A stretch of DNA of 64,000 bases, taken from NCBI GenBank assembly GCA_002394605.1, contig DGUI01000033.1, forward strand, positions 1 to 64,000. Reading direction: 5' to 3'. Below the pieces are notes generated by a model. It had not been told where the DNA came from. It saw only the letters and a list, made by a program, of their open reading frames with translations, and made no database searches. Below, piece by piece: positions 51,003 to 59,802 of the stretch; positions within the stretch are counted from its first letter, which is position 1; each line of letters opens with the position of its first letter. This DNA comes from Mageeibacillus sp. UBA4314. Lineage in GTDB: Bacteria; Bacillota; Clostridia; Saccharofermentanales; Saccharofermentanaceae. Both the position numbers and the translations under genes were made by a program.

Positions 51003-51512
51003 ATGGCAGAAAATAAGGCGCTTTTGGTAATCGATATGCAGAATGATTACCTGTGGGACAAGAGGAAGGCGATGTTCACATACGATACTGATGAACTTAC
51101 GGGCAATGTAAATCATGCAATAGATGAGTACAAAGGGAAAGGTTACGATATAATATATATCAAGCATGTTCTCTCAAAGCTTTTGTGGGGCGTCGGATTC
51201 TCGATCAGAGGAACGGAGGGCGCGGAACTGTATGACGGTCTTGATATCGTGTCAGATTTGTGTTTTGAGAAGAGCCATCCCGATACTTTTACGTCGGAAG
51301 CTTTCAGGAAACATGTTAATGAGAAGAACTACTCCGAGATGGTCATCTGCGGACTTGATGAATGCGGATGTGTGGGAGCTACGGCGAAGGGTGCCGCCAA
51401 GGCAGGTATCAGGGCATATATGCTGACAGACTGCATCGGCAGGCGCTTTCCGGAGGATAAGGTCAACAAGATGCGCGAGGATCTTGGGAAGATCGGAGTA
51501 GAGTATATCTGA
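51003..51512 (+). CDS. Isochorismatase-like cysteine hydrolase
   Basis: A 169-residue hydrolase with the first catalytic Asp in LVIDMQNDYL, a Lys candidate in FEKSHPDTF, and the catalytic Cys in GLDECGCVGATAKGA. Family members include nicotinamidases and N-carbamoyl-type amidohydrolases; the substrate cannot be specified. The ATG is two bases past the TetR stop, so it is co-transcribed and likely under TetR control. Confidence 0.9.
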   Translation: MAENKALLVIDMQNDYLWDKRKAMFTYDTDELTGNVNHAIDEYKGKGYDIIYIKHVLSKLLWGVGFSIRGTEGAELYDGLDIVSDLCFEKSHPDTFTSEAFRKHVNEKNYSEMVICGLDECGCVGATAKGAAKAGIRAYMLTDCIGRRFPEDKVNKMREDLGKIGVEYI

Positions 51513-51526
51513 ACCGGGAGGCATTT

Positions 51527-51829
51527 ATGGTTAAGCACGTTATTATCTGGGAATTGAAGGATGAGTATTCTGAAGAAGAGAAGAATGCCATCAAGGAGGA
51601 TATCAAGGCCGGTCTTGAAGGTCTTAAGGGACAGATCCCCGGACTTTTGGATATCAAGGTATACACAACAGGTTTTGACAGTTCGAGCGGTGATCTGATG
51701 CTGGATTCTTCTTTCGAGAATGAGGAGTCACTTAAGGGGTATGCGGTCCATCCTGCGCACGTGGATGTTGCCACGAATAAGGTCAGACCGTTTGTTAAGC
51801 TCAGATGCGTCTTTGATTGTCAGGCTTGA
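51527..51829 (+). CDS. Dabb (stress-responsive A/B barrel) protein
   Basis: A 100-residue protein: MVKHVIIWELKDEYSEEEKN, LLDIKVYTTGFDSS and the YAVHPAHVDVA motif typify the dimeric alpha-beta barrel family. Members range from stress proteins to small enzymes. It follows the hydrolase by 14 bases with GGGAGG upstream. Its partner role here is inferred from co-transcription only. Confidence 0.9.
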   Translation: MVKHVIIWELKDEYSEEEKNAIKEDIKAGLEGLKGQIPGLLDIKVYTTGFDSSSGDLMLDSSFENEESLKGYAVHPAHVDVATNKVRPFVKLRCVFDCQA

Positions 51830-51843
51830 TATGGAGGACCGTC

Positions 51844-53076
51844 ATGAGAGAACAGTCTTACATGATCGTATTGCCAATGAACGTGAAGGATCTGGATGAT
51901 CCTGATATCCTGCTTGGCAGGCTGGAGACAAGTGATCTTATCACGATCGAAGATGAGAATATGGATGATGAGCAGGGGTTGATACTTGATCTGAAGGTGG
52001 GGGATAAGCCGTACCGGGTAGTAATGTTTCCTACAGATATCGAGGTTCCTGATATGTTCCGTCCGCAGCATGATCTGACTGAAGAGGAGTATCAGAAGAT
52101 CGATGAGACTACTGAAGGCCTCGGGATCTGTATGGATTTTGATGATGACAATGCACGGTGCTTTCACGATCAGCTCCGCATTATAGATGCGATGTTCCCG
52201 GATGTGCTTGCAGTTCTCGACTGTCCATCTGAGAAGCTCCTGTCAGGCAGATGGGTGTCACTGGCGGCACGCTGCAATACGCTTCCGTCGCCGAGATATC
52301 TGTTCACGGTGCAGGCGATAAATAACGGCGGTGATGAGGTGTGGCTCCATACGCACGGACTTAAGAGATGCGGTATGTATGAACTGGAGATATTATGCTC
52401 TACCAGGGATATGTGTAATGATCACTATAAGGTGATCGAGGCTTTCGCGTATCACATGTTGGAGAGCAAGGAAGGTATAAAGCCCGGTGACGCCGTCTTT
52501 GTGGCCCAGACTGCTGAATCTTATATCGTGTGTACGGCAGTCGATTGGAAGGAAGCACTGAAGTTCTATCCTGATGCGGAACTTGGCACCGAAGAGGACC
52601 GCGACGACGATGTCCACAGTGAGGACACGTATGTGATCATGACGTATGATTCTCCCGATGATGAGGAGAACGGGAAGTATTCGCTCCTTCAGGATTACGA
52701 TGATGATCTTGAGGATAATCCGATGTTCATGCTGTCAAATGCTGAGACTGCCAGGATGAAGAGCCTCGCGATAGAACGCATCCCCTATATGAAGCTCGGT
52801 TTTGAGAATAAGGATAATACGGTCATACTCAAGATCGGCCTCACGATCGATGAGGAGTATTGGGATGACGATGACAAGCCGGGCAGGGAACACATCTGGT
52901 TTGAACTCAAAGAGATCAATGACGATTGTGTAGTAGCAGAACTTACACAGGATCCGTACTATGTGTCCGGAATGAAGAAGGGGGATATCGGAACGTATCC
53001 TTTTGAAGACATAACAGACTGGATGATCTTCACGAAAGAGTGTACGATCACCCCTGATGATGTGTATAAGCTCTGA
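51844..53076 (+). CDS. DUF4026/DUF2314 protein
   Basis: A 410-residue, strongly acidic cytoplasmic protein. The first two thirds resemble DUF4026 (LHTHGLKRCGMYELEIL, HMLESKEGIKPGDAVFV). The C-terminal third resembles DUF2314 (HIWFELKEINDDCVVAEL and GTYPFEDITDWMIF). I start at ATG 51844 with GGAGG six bases upstream. It ends two bases from the convergent minus-strand gene. The role is unknown. Confidence 0.75.
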   Translation: MREQSYMIVLPMNVKDLDDPDILLGRLETSDLITIEDENMDDEQGLILDLKVGDKPYRVVMFPTDIEVPDMFRPQHDLTEEEYQKIDETTEGLGICMDFDDDNARCFHDQLRIIDAMFPDVLAVLDCPSEKLLSGRWVSLAARCNTLPSPRYLFTVQAINNGGDEVWLHTHGLKRCGMYELEILCSTRDMCNDHYKVIEAFAYHMLESKEGIKPGDAVFVAQTAESYIVCTAVDWKEALKFYPDAELGTEEDRDDDVHSEDTYVIMTYDSPDDEENGKYSLLQDYDDDLEDNPMFMLSNAETARMKSLAIERIPYMKLGFENKDNTVILKIGLTIDEEYWDDDDKPGREHIWFELKEINDDCVVAELTQDPYYVSGMKKGDIGTYPFEDITDWMIFTKECTITPDDVYKL

Positions 53077-53078
53077 TC

Positions 53079-54077
53079 TTAAGTCTCGTAGACTTCGATA
53101 TCAACTGCCTTGATCTGCAGTGGCTTAAGAGCTTTATAAGAACCGCTCCGTAATATGGATCTCAGAAGGGAATCGTTGCTTTTTCCTTTGATCTTATGGT
53201 CGAAAGGGATATCATCCGGCTCAGTCTCAAACTTGACGGTCATGTCGAGCTGGTAGTACTCGTCGCCTTCAGTCGGTGTGCTGCGAACGAGTTTCAAAGT
53301 ACAGTTATCCTCTCTGAACGGGTTGAAGTACGGATTAGATCCTGCAACATATTCGACATCTTCTTCGGGGTTCTCCGGAGCATTCTTGATGACTTCGAAG
53401 AATGTCTTTACGATCTCTTCAAGAGTCATTCCGTCCTTGATCCTGCTGCGGAGCTCTTCGCAAAGCCCGCTCTGGTCGTCGATAACCCTGTCCCCGATAT
53501 CATTGTTGTCTTCCTGACCGATGAGTTCATAACCCTCTGAAGTCTTCTGATATACGTAAGTGATATTGCTCTTAAGGACAGTCTTGTCACCGTCATACTC
53601 AAGTCCGATCCTCGTGATGTTGATCTTCTTACTGTTTATGATGGTCATGCCGCCGTAGACCGTGATCATCTCGGTAACTCTTCCGCCTTCATCCGTGACG
53701 TAATATACAAAGCCGGACTTGGATTCCATACTTCCGATAATGCTGTACATAGCACCAGTGTAATAGCCTTCGCGATAGTCGAAGATCTCATAGATGTCTC
53801 CCATCATGCCGACGCTCTTCCAGACTCCTGCAGGACGGCCGTCGGGTCTCAGATAGAAAGTGACCCCGCCGACCCCGTCAGAAGATATCCAACTACGTGC
53901 ACAGCAGCCGATATACTCACCATACTTATCCTTTTCTACGAACTCCTTGAGCCTGGGATCGGGATCCTTCGTCAGCACGGCAGTATCATAGGTGAAAATG
54001 TCAGATTTCCTTACATCGTGCGTATCGAAATATTCCTTCATTCCGTTAACGAGATCAGAAGCATTATTGAAATCCAT
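53079..54077 (-). CDS. Uncharacterised protein
   Basis: A 332-residue acidic protein with no signal peptide or membrane segment and no family I recognise. It has beta-rich stretches with many Tyr and Gly (GVTFYLRPDGRPAG, GAMYSIIGSMESKSGFVYYV). AGGAGGG lies 7 bases before the ATG. It is single, convergent with the DUF4026 gene and divergent from the FAD oxidoreductase gene. Confidence 0.7.
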   Translation of the reverse strand: MDFNNASDLVNGMKEYFDTHDVRKSDIFTYDTAVLTKDPDPRLKEFVEKDKYGEYIGCCARSWISSDGVGGVTFYLRPDGRPAGVWKSVGMMGDIYEIFDYREGYYTGAMYSIIGSMESKSGFVYYVTDEGGRVTEMITVYGGMTIINSKKINITRIGLEYDGDKTVLKSNITYVYQKTSEGYELIGQEDNNDIGDRVIDDQSGLCEELRSRIKDGMTLEEIVKTFFEVIKNAPENPEEDVEYVAGSNPYFNPFREDNCTLKLVRSTPTEGDEYYQLDMTVKFETEPDDIPFDHKIKGKSNDSLLRSILRSGSYKALKPLQIKAVDIEVYET

Positions 54078-54216
54078 GATGAGCCCTCCTGAGAATTGAG
54101 TATGTGATCATTATAATTCAAATGCATATAAATATGAGATATCTTGACATAATTAGTGAAATCCGATCGTAGCAGACAATCTTGCTGATCTTCCTATAAA
54201 CGATCCCTGAAATTTG

Positions 54217-54282
54217 TTGAATCTAAATTCAATTAACTGTTGACTTGGATGATTCTGTGTTGTATATTGAATGTGCAATCAA
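54217..54282 (+). promoter_or_regulatory. Promoter with TetR-like operators for the FAD oxidoreductase operon
   Basis: TTGACT (54240-54245), 17 bp, TATATT (54263-54268). The perfect inverted repeat TTGAAT-CTAA-ATTCAA (54217-54232) lies upstream of the -35 box, and a weaker copy TTGAATGTGCAATCAA (54267-54282) overlaps the -10 box, 50 bp apart. The TetR gene ends the same operon, so autorepression is likely. Confidence 0.7.
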
Positions 54283-54317
54283 TGAATACAAACTCAACGA
54301 ACAAAGGAGAACACATC

Positions 54318-55808
54318 ATGGAAACAGGGAAGAAGGTTGTTATCGTAGGAGGCGGTATCGCAGGGCTGTCAGCAGGAATCTATGCACTCAAGGCAGGTTA
54401 TCAGGCAGAGATCTATGAGAAGAATGCGGTGCCCGGAGGCGAGTGCATGGGATGGAACCGCAAAGGTTACCATATCGATAACTGCATCCACTGGCTCACG
54501 GGAACGGATCCTGATACAAAGCTCTGGCAGGTCTGGAAGACGGTCGGTGCAATCGATGAGAATACGGAGTATGCCAACACGAGCAGGTTCTATACAAGCA
54601 GGCTCGGCGATAAGGAAGTAACTCTCTGGAACAATCTGGAGAAGACACAGGAAGAACTTATCAAGGCAGCTCCCGAGGATGAGGCAGAGATACGCAAGTT
54701 TATCGAATATGTAGGCTATGCTAAGGCATGTGTCATCCCTTCGGAGAAGCCTTTGGACATGATGGGAATAAAGGATTATATCTCGATGGGAAAGGATATG
54801 GCAGACTTTCCCAAGGTCATGAAGGAGTACGGGAAGATCAACATCAAGGACTATTCACAGAAGTTCAAGTCTCCTGTAATGCGCAAGCTCATGACCGACT
54901 ATCTGCCTGCAGATTACACCACCTATTCTCTCCTTGTATCTTATGCGACGATGGTATGCGGCAACGGCAACATACCGCTTAAGGGATCGCTGGCGATGTC
55001 ACTCAGGATCGCATCAAGATTCAAGGAGATGGGTGGGATCCTCCACTTGAACACCCCCGTTAACAGGATCGTTATCGAAGGTAAGAAGGCCGTTGGTATT
55101 GAACTTGAAGACGGCACGAACATCGCGGCTGATGCAGTCATCACAGCGTGTGATGTCGACTTTCTTTTCGGAAGGCTCATCAGCAGGGATTACATGCCCA
55201 AGGCACTTAAGAAAGCATATGAGAACAGGAATGGTTATCCCATCACAAGCGGATTCCAGGTGGCTTATGCGATCGATAGTGATTTCTCCGGTGAGGACAC
55301 GATCTTTTTTGACTGTGAGCCGCTTCAGATCGGGTCTAACGAGTTCTCGAGGATGTCTGTGAAGAGCTATGCTTACGACAAGAGTTTTGCTCCAGAAGGC
55401 AAGACCGTTCTTCAGGCTAATATCGTTCAGTCTGACAGCGATTATCAGTTCTGGGAATCTCTGAGCAAAGAGGAATACTCTGCAAAGAAAGCACACTTTG
55501 CAGAGAAAGTGACGAAGAGGATCATCCGTGAGTTCCCTGAACTGGAAGGAAAGATCGAGCTTCTGGATTGCTGGACGCCTTTGACATATAATAGATACTG
55601 TAATGCTTACCACGGCTCTTACATGGGGTTCGTTACGACAGTCGGCAACAAGCAGATGCGGTTCAAGGGCGTCGTCAAGGGCGTTGATGATCTCTATATC
55701 GCAGGTCAGTGGGTGATGAGTCCCGGAGGCCTTCCGATCGCCGTCGTATCAGGAAAATTTGCAGTCCAGCGCATTCTCAAGCGTGAGAAGAGGAGTATTG
55801 ATATCTGA
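54318..55808 (+). CDS. FAD-dependent oxidoreductase, phytoene desaturase-like
   Basis: A 496-residue flavoprotein with the dinucleotide-binding motif VVIVGGGIAGLSAGIYALKAG, EIYEKNAVPGGECMGW and a C-terminal YIAGQWVMSPGGLPIAVVSG (FAD contacts), the layout of the carotenoid/retinol desaturase and amine-oxidase-like group. No carotenoid genes are nearby, so the substrate is open. AAAGGAG precedes ATG 54318. The stop overlaps the next TetR start (TGATG). Confidence 0.9.
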   Translation: METGKKVVIVGGGIAGLSAGIYALKAGYQAEIYEKNAVPGGECMGWNRKGYHIDNCIHWLTGTDPDTKLWQVWKTVGAIDENTEYANTSRFYTSRLGDKEVTLWNNLEKTQEELIKAAPEDEAEIRKFIEYVGYAKACVIPSEKPLDMMGIKDYISMGKDMADFPKVMKEYGKINIKDYSQKFKSPVMRKLMTDYLPADYTTYSLLVSYATMVCGNGNIPLKGSLAMSLRIASRFKEMGGILHLNTPVNRIVIEGKKAVGIELEDGTNIAADAVITACDVDFLFGRLISRDYMPKALKKAYENRNGYPITSGFQVAYAIDSDFSGEDTIFFDCEPLQIGSNEFSRMSVKSYAYDKSFAPEGKTVLQANIVQSDSDYQFWESLSKEEYSAKKAHFAEKVTKRIIREFPELEGKIELLDCWTPLTYNRYCNAYHGSYMGFVTTVGNKQMRFKGVVKGVDDLYIAGQWVMSPGGLPIAVVSGKFAVQRILKREKRSIDI

Positions 55809-56386
55809 TGGAGACTAAGATGACGCGTAAACAGCAGAAAGAGGAGCGCAGGAGAGCGATCCTCATGACTGCGCTGACACTTTTTGTAGAGCGTGGATAC
55901 TACGATACGAAGATCACAGACATTGCCAAGGCAGTCCCTATGAGCACGGGACTGCTCTTCCATTATTTCGAATCCAAAGAGGAGCTCCTCACTGAACTCG
56001 TCAAGATGGGAATAGAGGGGACCAAGACTGCAGAAGATATCCCGGATGGCGTGCCGCCGGATCTGTTCCTTGAATCATTCCTTGGTCAGATGTTCGCCTA
56101 TGCCAAAGAGCAGCCCTGGGTGTTCAACATGTTCGTCCTGATGGGGCAGGTTAGGCGCTCCGGAATGCCTGAGGAAGCGCGCAGCCTGGCTCTGTCCGCC
56201 GATACGTTCACGCCGACTTCCAAGATGATCGAGCAGGGGCAGAAGGCGGGACTGTTCCACGACGGTGATCCTTTCCTGATGGCAACCTGTTTCTGGGCCT
56301 CAGTCCAGGGCATCATGGAGGAGATGGCCATGAACCGCGAAATGAAGGCGCCCGAGCCCTCTTGGATCGTGTCGATGCTGAAGTGA
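55808..56386 (+). CDS. TetR-family transcriptional regulator
   Basis: A 192-residue regulator with a TetR HTH (ILMTALTLFVERGYYDTK, then IAKAVPMSTGLLFHYFESKEEL) and a ligand-binding C-terminal domain. It is translationally coupled to the FAD oxidoreductase (TGATG) and likely controls their shared promoter at 54217-54282. The ligand is unknown. It is followed by the pnp promoter. Confidence 0.92.
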   Translation: METKMTRKQQKEERRRAILMTALTLFVERGYYDTKITDIAKAVPMSTGLLFHYFESKEELLTELVKMGIEGTKTAEDIPDGVPPDLFLESFLGQMFAYAKEQPWVFNMFVLMGQVRRSGMPEEARSLALSADTFTPTSKMIEQGQKAGLFHDGDPFLMATCFWASVQGIMEEMAMNREMKAPEPSWIVSMLK

Positions 56387-56397
56387 TAATTTATCGT

Positions 56398-56425
56398 TTG
56401 TCTTTTCGCGCTGTTGTATTATAAT
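56398..56425 (+). promoter_or_regulatory. pnp promoter
   Basis: TTGTCT (56398-56403), 16 bp, TATAAT (56420-56425). The expected start near 56432 would make the first helix of the leader begin within a few bases of the mRNA 5' end. Confidence 0.65.
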
Positions 56426-56436
56426 TTATAAGATTA

Positions 56437-56547
56437 TGCCATATGGGGAGTAGTTAGTAGATTGATATCCCGAAGCTGTCAGGTGCTTGTTGCGGCATCG
56501 GAGTATGAATCTAGTGACTACCTCCTTGGCAAATAAAATACAAGGAG
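56437..56547 (+). promoter_or_regulatory. Structured pnp leader with a possible ribosome-site switch
   Basis: Three nested helices are visible: TGCCA/TGGCA (56437-56441 and 56527-56531), GGAGTAGTTA with TGACTACCTCC (56447-56456 and 56515-56525, one bulge), and TAGATT/AATCTA (56458-56463 and 56508-56513), enclosing smaller hairpins. CTCCTTG (56522-56528), part of this structure, is perfectly complementary to the pnp ribosome site CAAGGAG (56541-56547). Two exclusive folds would therefore open or hide the ribosome site. I could not match it to a known riboswitch. Confidence 0.6.
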
Positions 56548-56555
56548 TTTTTTGA

Positions 56556-58790
56556 ATGGAAAGAATTTTCAAAACTGAAATCGCCGGAAGACCTCTCGTT
56601 GTAGAGACCGGCAAGATCGCTCAGTTCGCAAACGGTTCAGTCCTCATCAGATACGGTGAGACTGTTGTACTGTCTACTGTAACTGCAGCACCCGAGCCTA
56701 AGGAAGGGATCGATTTCTTCCCGCTGTCAGTTGATTACGAGGAGAAACTCTACGCTGTAGGCAAGATCCCCGGAGGCTTCCTCAAGAGAGAGGGAAGACC
56801 CGGCGAGAAGGCAATCCTTACATCCCGTGTTATCGACAGACCTATCAGGCCTTTGTTCCCTAAGGATCTCAGGAACGACGTAGTAGTATCCAACATGGTA
56901 ATGGCAGTCGATCCCGACTGTCTCCCTGAGATCACTGCAATGGTCGGTACATCCATCGCCATCGCTATCTCCGATATCCCGTGGAAGGGACCTATCGGCG
57001 GCGTTGTTTTGGGCCTCATCGACGGCAAGACGATCATCAACCCTACATTAGAGCAGCGTGAGCAGTCACAGATGTATGTAACTCTCGCAGGTACGGCTAC
57101 CAAGATCTGCATGGTCGAGGCAGGCGCTAACGAAGTTCCTGATGATGTAATGCTTAATGCCATCGCAGAAGGACATGAGGTTATCAAGGAGATCGTTAAG
57201 TTCATCAATTCCATTGTTGACGAGATCGGTAAGCCTAAGTTCACTTATGAGTCTGCAGATGTTCCCGAGGAAGTATTTGCTGCTGTTAAGGAGTTCGGCT
57301 GGGATAAGATGAGAGCAGCTGTCCTCTCTGATGACAAGAGCGTAAGAGATGCTAATGTATCAGCACTCCAGGAAGAGATCGCTGCAATGCTCGAGGAGAA
57401 GGAAGAGGGTCTCTCTTCATGGGCTCCCGATGCAGTATATAAGCTCGAGAAGAAGGTTGTAAGAGATTACCTGTTCAGAGAGCATGTCAGAGTTGACGGA
57501 CGTGCACTGGATCAGATCAGACCTCTGTCATGTGACGTCGGAGTACTTCCCCGTGTACACGGATCCTCTTTCTTCCAGAGAGGTCAGACACAGGTTATGA
57601 ATGTCTGTACTCTTGCGCCTCTTGCTGAGGCTCAGAAGCTTGAGGGCCTTGATGAGCAGACAACAAAGAGATATATCCATCATTACAATTTCCCCGGATA
57701 TTCTGTTGGTGAAGCAAAGTCTTCAAGAAGTCCGGGACGCCGTGAGATCGGTCATGGTGCACTGGCTGAGAGATCCCTTATCCCTGTGCTTCCTTCAGAG
57801 GAAGAGTTCCCTTATGCTATCAGAACAGTATCCGAGATCACAATGAGTAACGGTTCCACATCACAGGGTTCTGTATGTGCTTCCACATTGTCACTCATGG
57901 ATGCAGGCGTTCCGATCAAGAGACCTGTAGCAGGTATCTCCTCAGGTCTTATCGTTAACGAAGAGAATGATGAGGACTTCCTCGTATTCATGGATATCCA
58001 GGGCATCGAGGACTTCTTCGGTGATATGGACTTCAAGGTAGCAGGTACAACAGAAGGTATCACATCCATCCAGGTTGATATCAAGGTCGAAGGTCTGTCA
58101 CTTGACATCATCAAGGCAGCTTTTGAGATGACACACAAGGGGCGTCTGCAGATCATCAACGATGTAATACTGCCCTGTATCCCTGCACCCCGTGCAGAAC
58201 TTAATAAGTATGCACCAAGGATCATCTCAATGCAGATCCCTGTTGATAAGATCCGTGAGGTTATCGGTTCAGGCGGTAAGGTCATCAACAAGATCATCGC
58301 TGACACCGGTGCTGATATCAACATCAATGATGATGGTAAGCTCTATATCTCCACTCCGGATCTTGAAGCTGCTGACAAGGCTCAGAAGATCATCAACGGT
58401 ATAATCGCAGATCCTGAGGTAGGCGAAGAATTTGATGGTGTAGTAACGAGACTTATGGACTTCGGTGCTTTCGTTGAGTTCCTGCCCGGCAAGGAAGGCC
58501 TTGTTCACATCAGCAAGCTCGCCTGGAACAGAGTTGACAAGGTTGAAGATGTTGTTCACGAAGGTGATAAGGTTCGTGTCAAGCTTATCGAGATCGACTC
58601 ACAGGGCCGTCTGAACCTGTCCATCCGCGATACTCTTCCCAAGCCGGAGGGATATGTTGAGGAAGAGCCCCGCAAGCGTGAGGGCCGTCCTAACCGTGAG
58701 AGAAGAGGCGGTTTTAAGCCTAACCGCTTTGAGAACAACAATGACGGCGGTGATGAAGGAGAGAGGAAGGGAAGAAGAAGAGAGTTCTGA
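56556..58790 (+). CDS. pnp: Polyribonucleotide nucleotidyltransferase (PNPase)
   Basis: 3'-5' phosphorolytic exoribonuclease of RNA turnover. The 744-residue product has two RNase PH domains (about 1-225 and 310-545; GRPGEKAILTSRVIDRPIRPL and the SDGS-like segment STSQGSVCASTLSLMDAG are evident), a KH domain (IPVDKIREVIGSGGKVINKI) and an S1 domain (GVVTRLMDFGAFVEF), with an Arg/Gly-rich tail. rpsO is not upstream. Its ribosome site CAAGGAG can pair with the leader. Confidence 0.97.
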   Translation: MERIFKTEIAGRPLVVETGKIAQFANGSVLIRYGETVVLSTVTAAPEPKEGIDFFPLSVDYEEKLYAVGKIPGGFLKREGRPGEKAILTSRVIDRPIRPLFPKDLRNDVVVSNMVMAVDPDCLPEITAMVGTSIAIAISDIPWKGPIGGVVLGLIDGKTIINPTLEQREQSQMYVTLAGTATKICMVEAGANEVPDDVMLNAIAEGHEVIKEIVKFINSIVDEIGKPKFTYESADVPEEVFAAVKEFGWDKMRAAVLSDDKSVRDANVSALQEEIAAMLEEKEEGLSSWAPDAVYKLEKKVVRDYLFREHVRVDGRALDQIRPLSCDVGVLPRVHGSSFFQRGQTQVMNVCTLAPLAEAQKLEGLDEQTTKRYIHHYNFPGYSVGEAKSSRSPGRREIGHGALAERSLIPVLPSEEEFPYAIRTVSEITMSNGSTSQGSVCASTLSLMDAGVPIKRPVAGISSGLIVNEENDEDFLVFMDIQGIEDFFGDMDFKVAGTTEGITSIQVDIKVEGLSLDIIKAAFEMTHKGRLQIINDVILPCIPAPRAELNKYAPRIISMQIPVDKIREVIGSGGKVINKIIADTGADININDDGKLYISTPDLEAADKAQKIINGIIADPEVGEEFDGVVTRLMDFGAFVEFLPGKEGLVHISKLAWNRVDKVEDVVHEGDKVRVKLIEIDSQGRLNLSIRDTLPKPEGYVEEEPRKREGRPNRERRGGFKPNRFENNNDGGDEGERKGRRREF

Positions 58791-58821
58791 TCTTCAGGTC
58801 TATTACAGATTAGTATGGCAG

Positions 58822-58849
58822 ATCCGGCTTAGTGCCGGATTTGTTTTTT
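58822..58849 (+). terminator. Rho-independent terminator after pnp
   Basis: ATCCGGC (58822-58828) and GCCGGAT (58834-58840) form a 7-bp stem with a TTAGT loop, followed by TTGTTTTTT. Confidence 0.92.
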
Positions 58850-58980
58850 ATTACAATCTATTACATTTTTTCCGATTTTCGTATTTTTTCGTAGCAAAAT
58901 TGGGCAGTTTTTCTGATAGTATCGCTTTTACAGGAGAAGGCCTTTTCCTCCCGCAATAATTACAAGGAGGAATCATATTC

Positions 58981-59799
58981 ATGAGAAAGTATGATCTTGA
59001 TCAGATGTGTCTATTTGATGATGCCTTTTTTGCTGCTTGCTTTAGAGGACATCCGGAATGCACACGGGAATTGCTGAAGGTAATACTTGGAATACCGAAC
59101 ATACGGATTATCAAACACAGGGTCCAGAATCATCTGAGCAATAATAAGAACCGGGGAGTCAGACTGGATGTTTTTGCGGTGAACGAAGATGATAAGACGG
59201 TCTATGACATCGAAGTGGAAAACACAAACTCCAGATCGCTTCCTTTGCGGGCAAGGTATTATTCAGCTCTGATCGATTCACGTGCTACGATCAAACAAAG
59301 ACAGGATTATAGTGAACTGCCTAAGTCGTTTGTAATCTTCATCTGCAAAGATGATATAATGAAGAAGCAAAGACCGGTGTATTGGTATACGCGCAAATGC
59401 AACGATTCTTTTGAAGAATTGTATGATGGAACTAACATCGTCTTTGTTAACGGATCTTACAGGGGCGATGATGCGGTTGGCAGATTGATGAGTGACTTCA
59501 CTCAGATCGATACGGATAAGATCAATAACAGGCTGCTTGCCCGCAGGATAACTGAAACAAGGGCTGAAGCTGAAAGGTTGAAGAAGGGTGATAATAAGAT
59601 GATAGTTACGGAATTTGATAAAGTGCTTATGCAGGAACGTGCAGAAGGACGAGAAGAAGGACGAGAAGAAGGACGAGAAGAAGGCGTTATCGATATGGCC
59701 AGGAGAATGCTTGCCGGTGGCAAGCTCTCTGTCGAGGAGATAGCAGAGTATTCCTCACTTCCGGTCGAACGTGTGAGAGACCTGGCAAAAGGGGCATAA
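58981..59799 (+). CDS. Rpn-family recombination-promoting nuclease
   Basis: A 272-residue protein of the PD-(D/E)xK 'Rpn/putative transposase' group. The nuclease core shows RLDVFAVNEDDKTVYDIEVEN (Asp, then Glu-x-Glu), and the N-terminal FDDAFFAACFRGHPE motif is typical. The C-terminal part holds a repeated Gly-Arg-Glu-Glu tract (GREEGREEGREEG, coded by a 12-bp tandem repeat near 59647-59685) and a helical tail. Such proteins cut DNA and promote RecA-independent exchange. AAGGAGGAATC precedes the ATG. The LRR gene follows three bases after the stop. Confidence 0.88.
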   Translation: MRKYDLDQMCLFDDAFFAACFRGHPECTRELLKVILGIPNIRIIKHRVQNHLSNNKNRGVRLDVFAVNEDDKTVYDIEVENTNSRSLPLRARYYSALIDSRATIKQRQDYSELPKSFVIFICKDDIMKKQRPVYWYTRKCNDSFEELYDGTNIVFVNGSYRGDDAVGRLMSDFTQIDTDKINNRLLARRITETRAEAERLKKGDNKMIVTEFDKVLMQERAEGREEGREEGREEGVIDMARRMLAGGKLSVEEIAEYSSLPVERVRDLAKGA

Positions 59800-59802
59800 C
59801 TC

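Noticed and set aside
56437..56547. Known yybP-ykoY or THF riboswitch upstream of pnp
   Set aside because: GGGGAGTAG resembles the start of both classes, but the conserved 3' parts (for example GCAAGACC of yybP-ykoY) are absent and the strand instead pairs directly with CTACCTCC.
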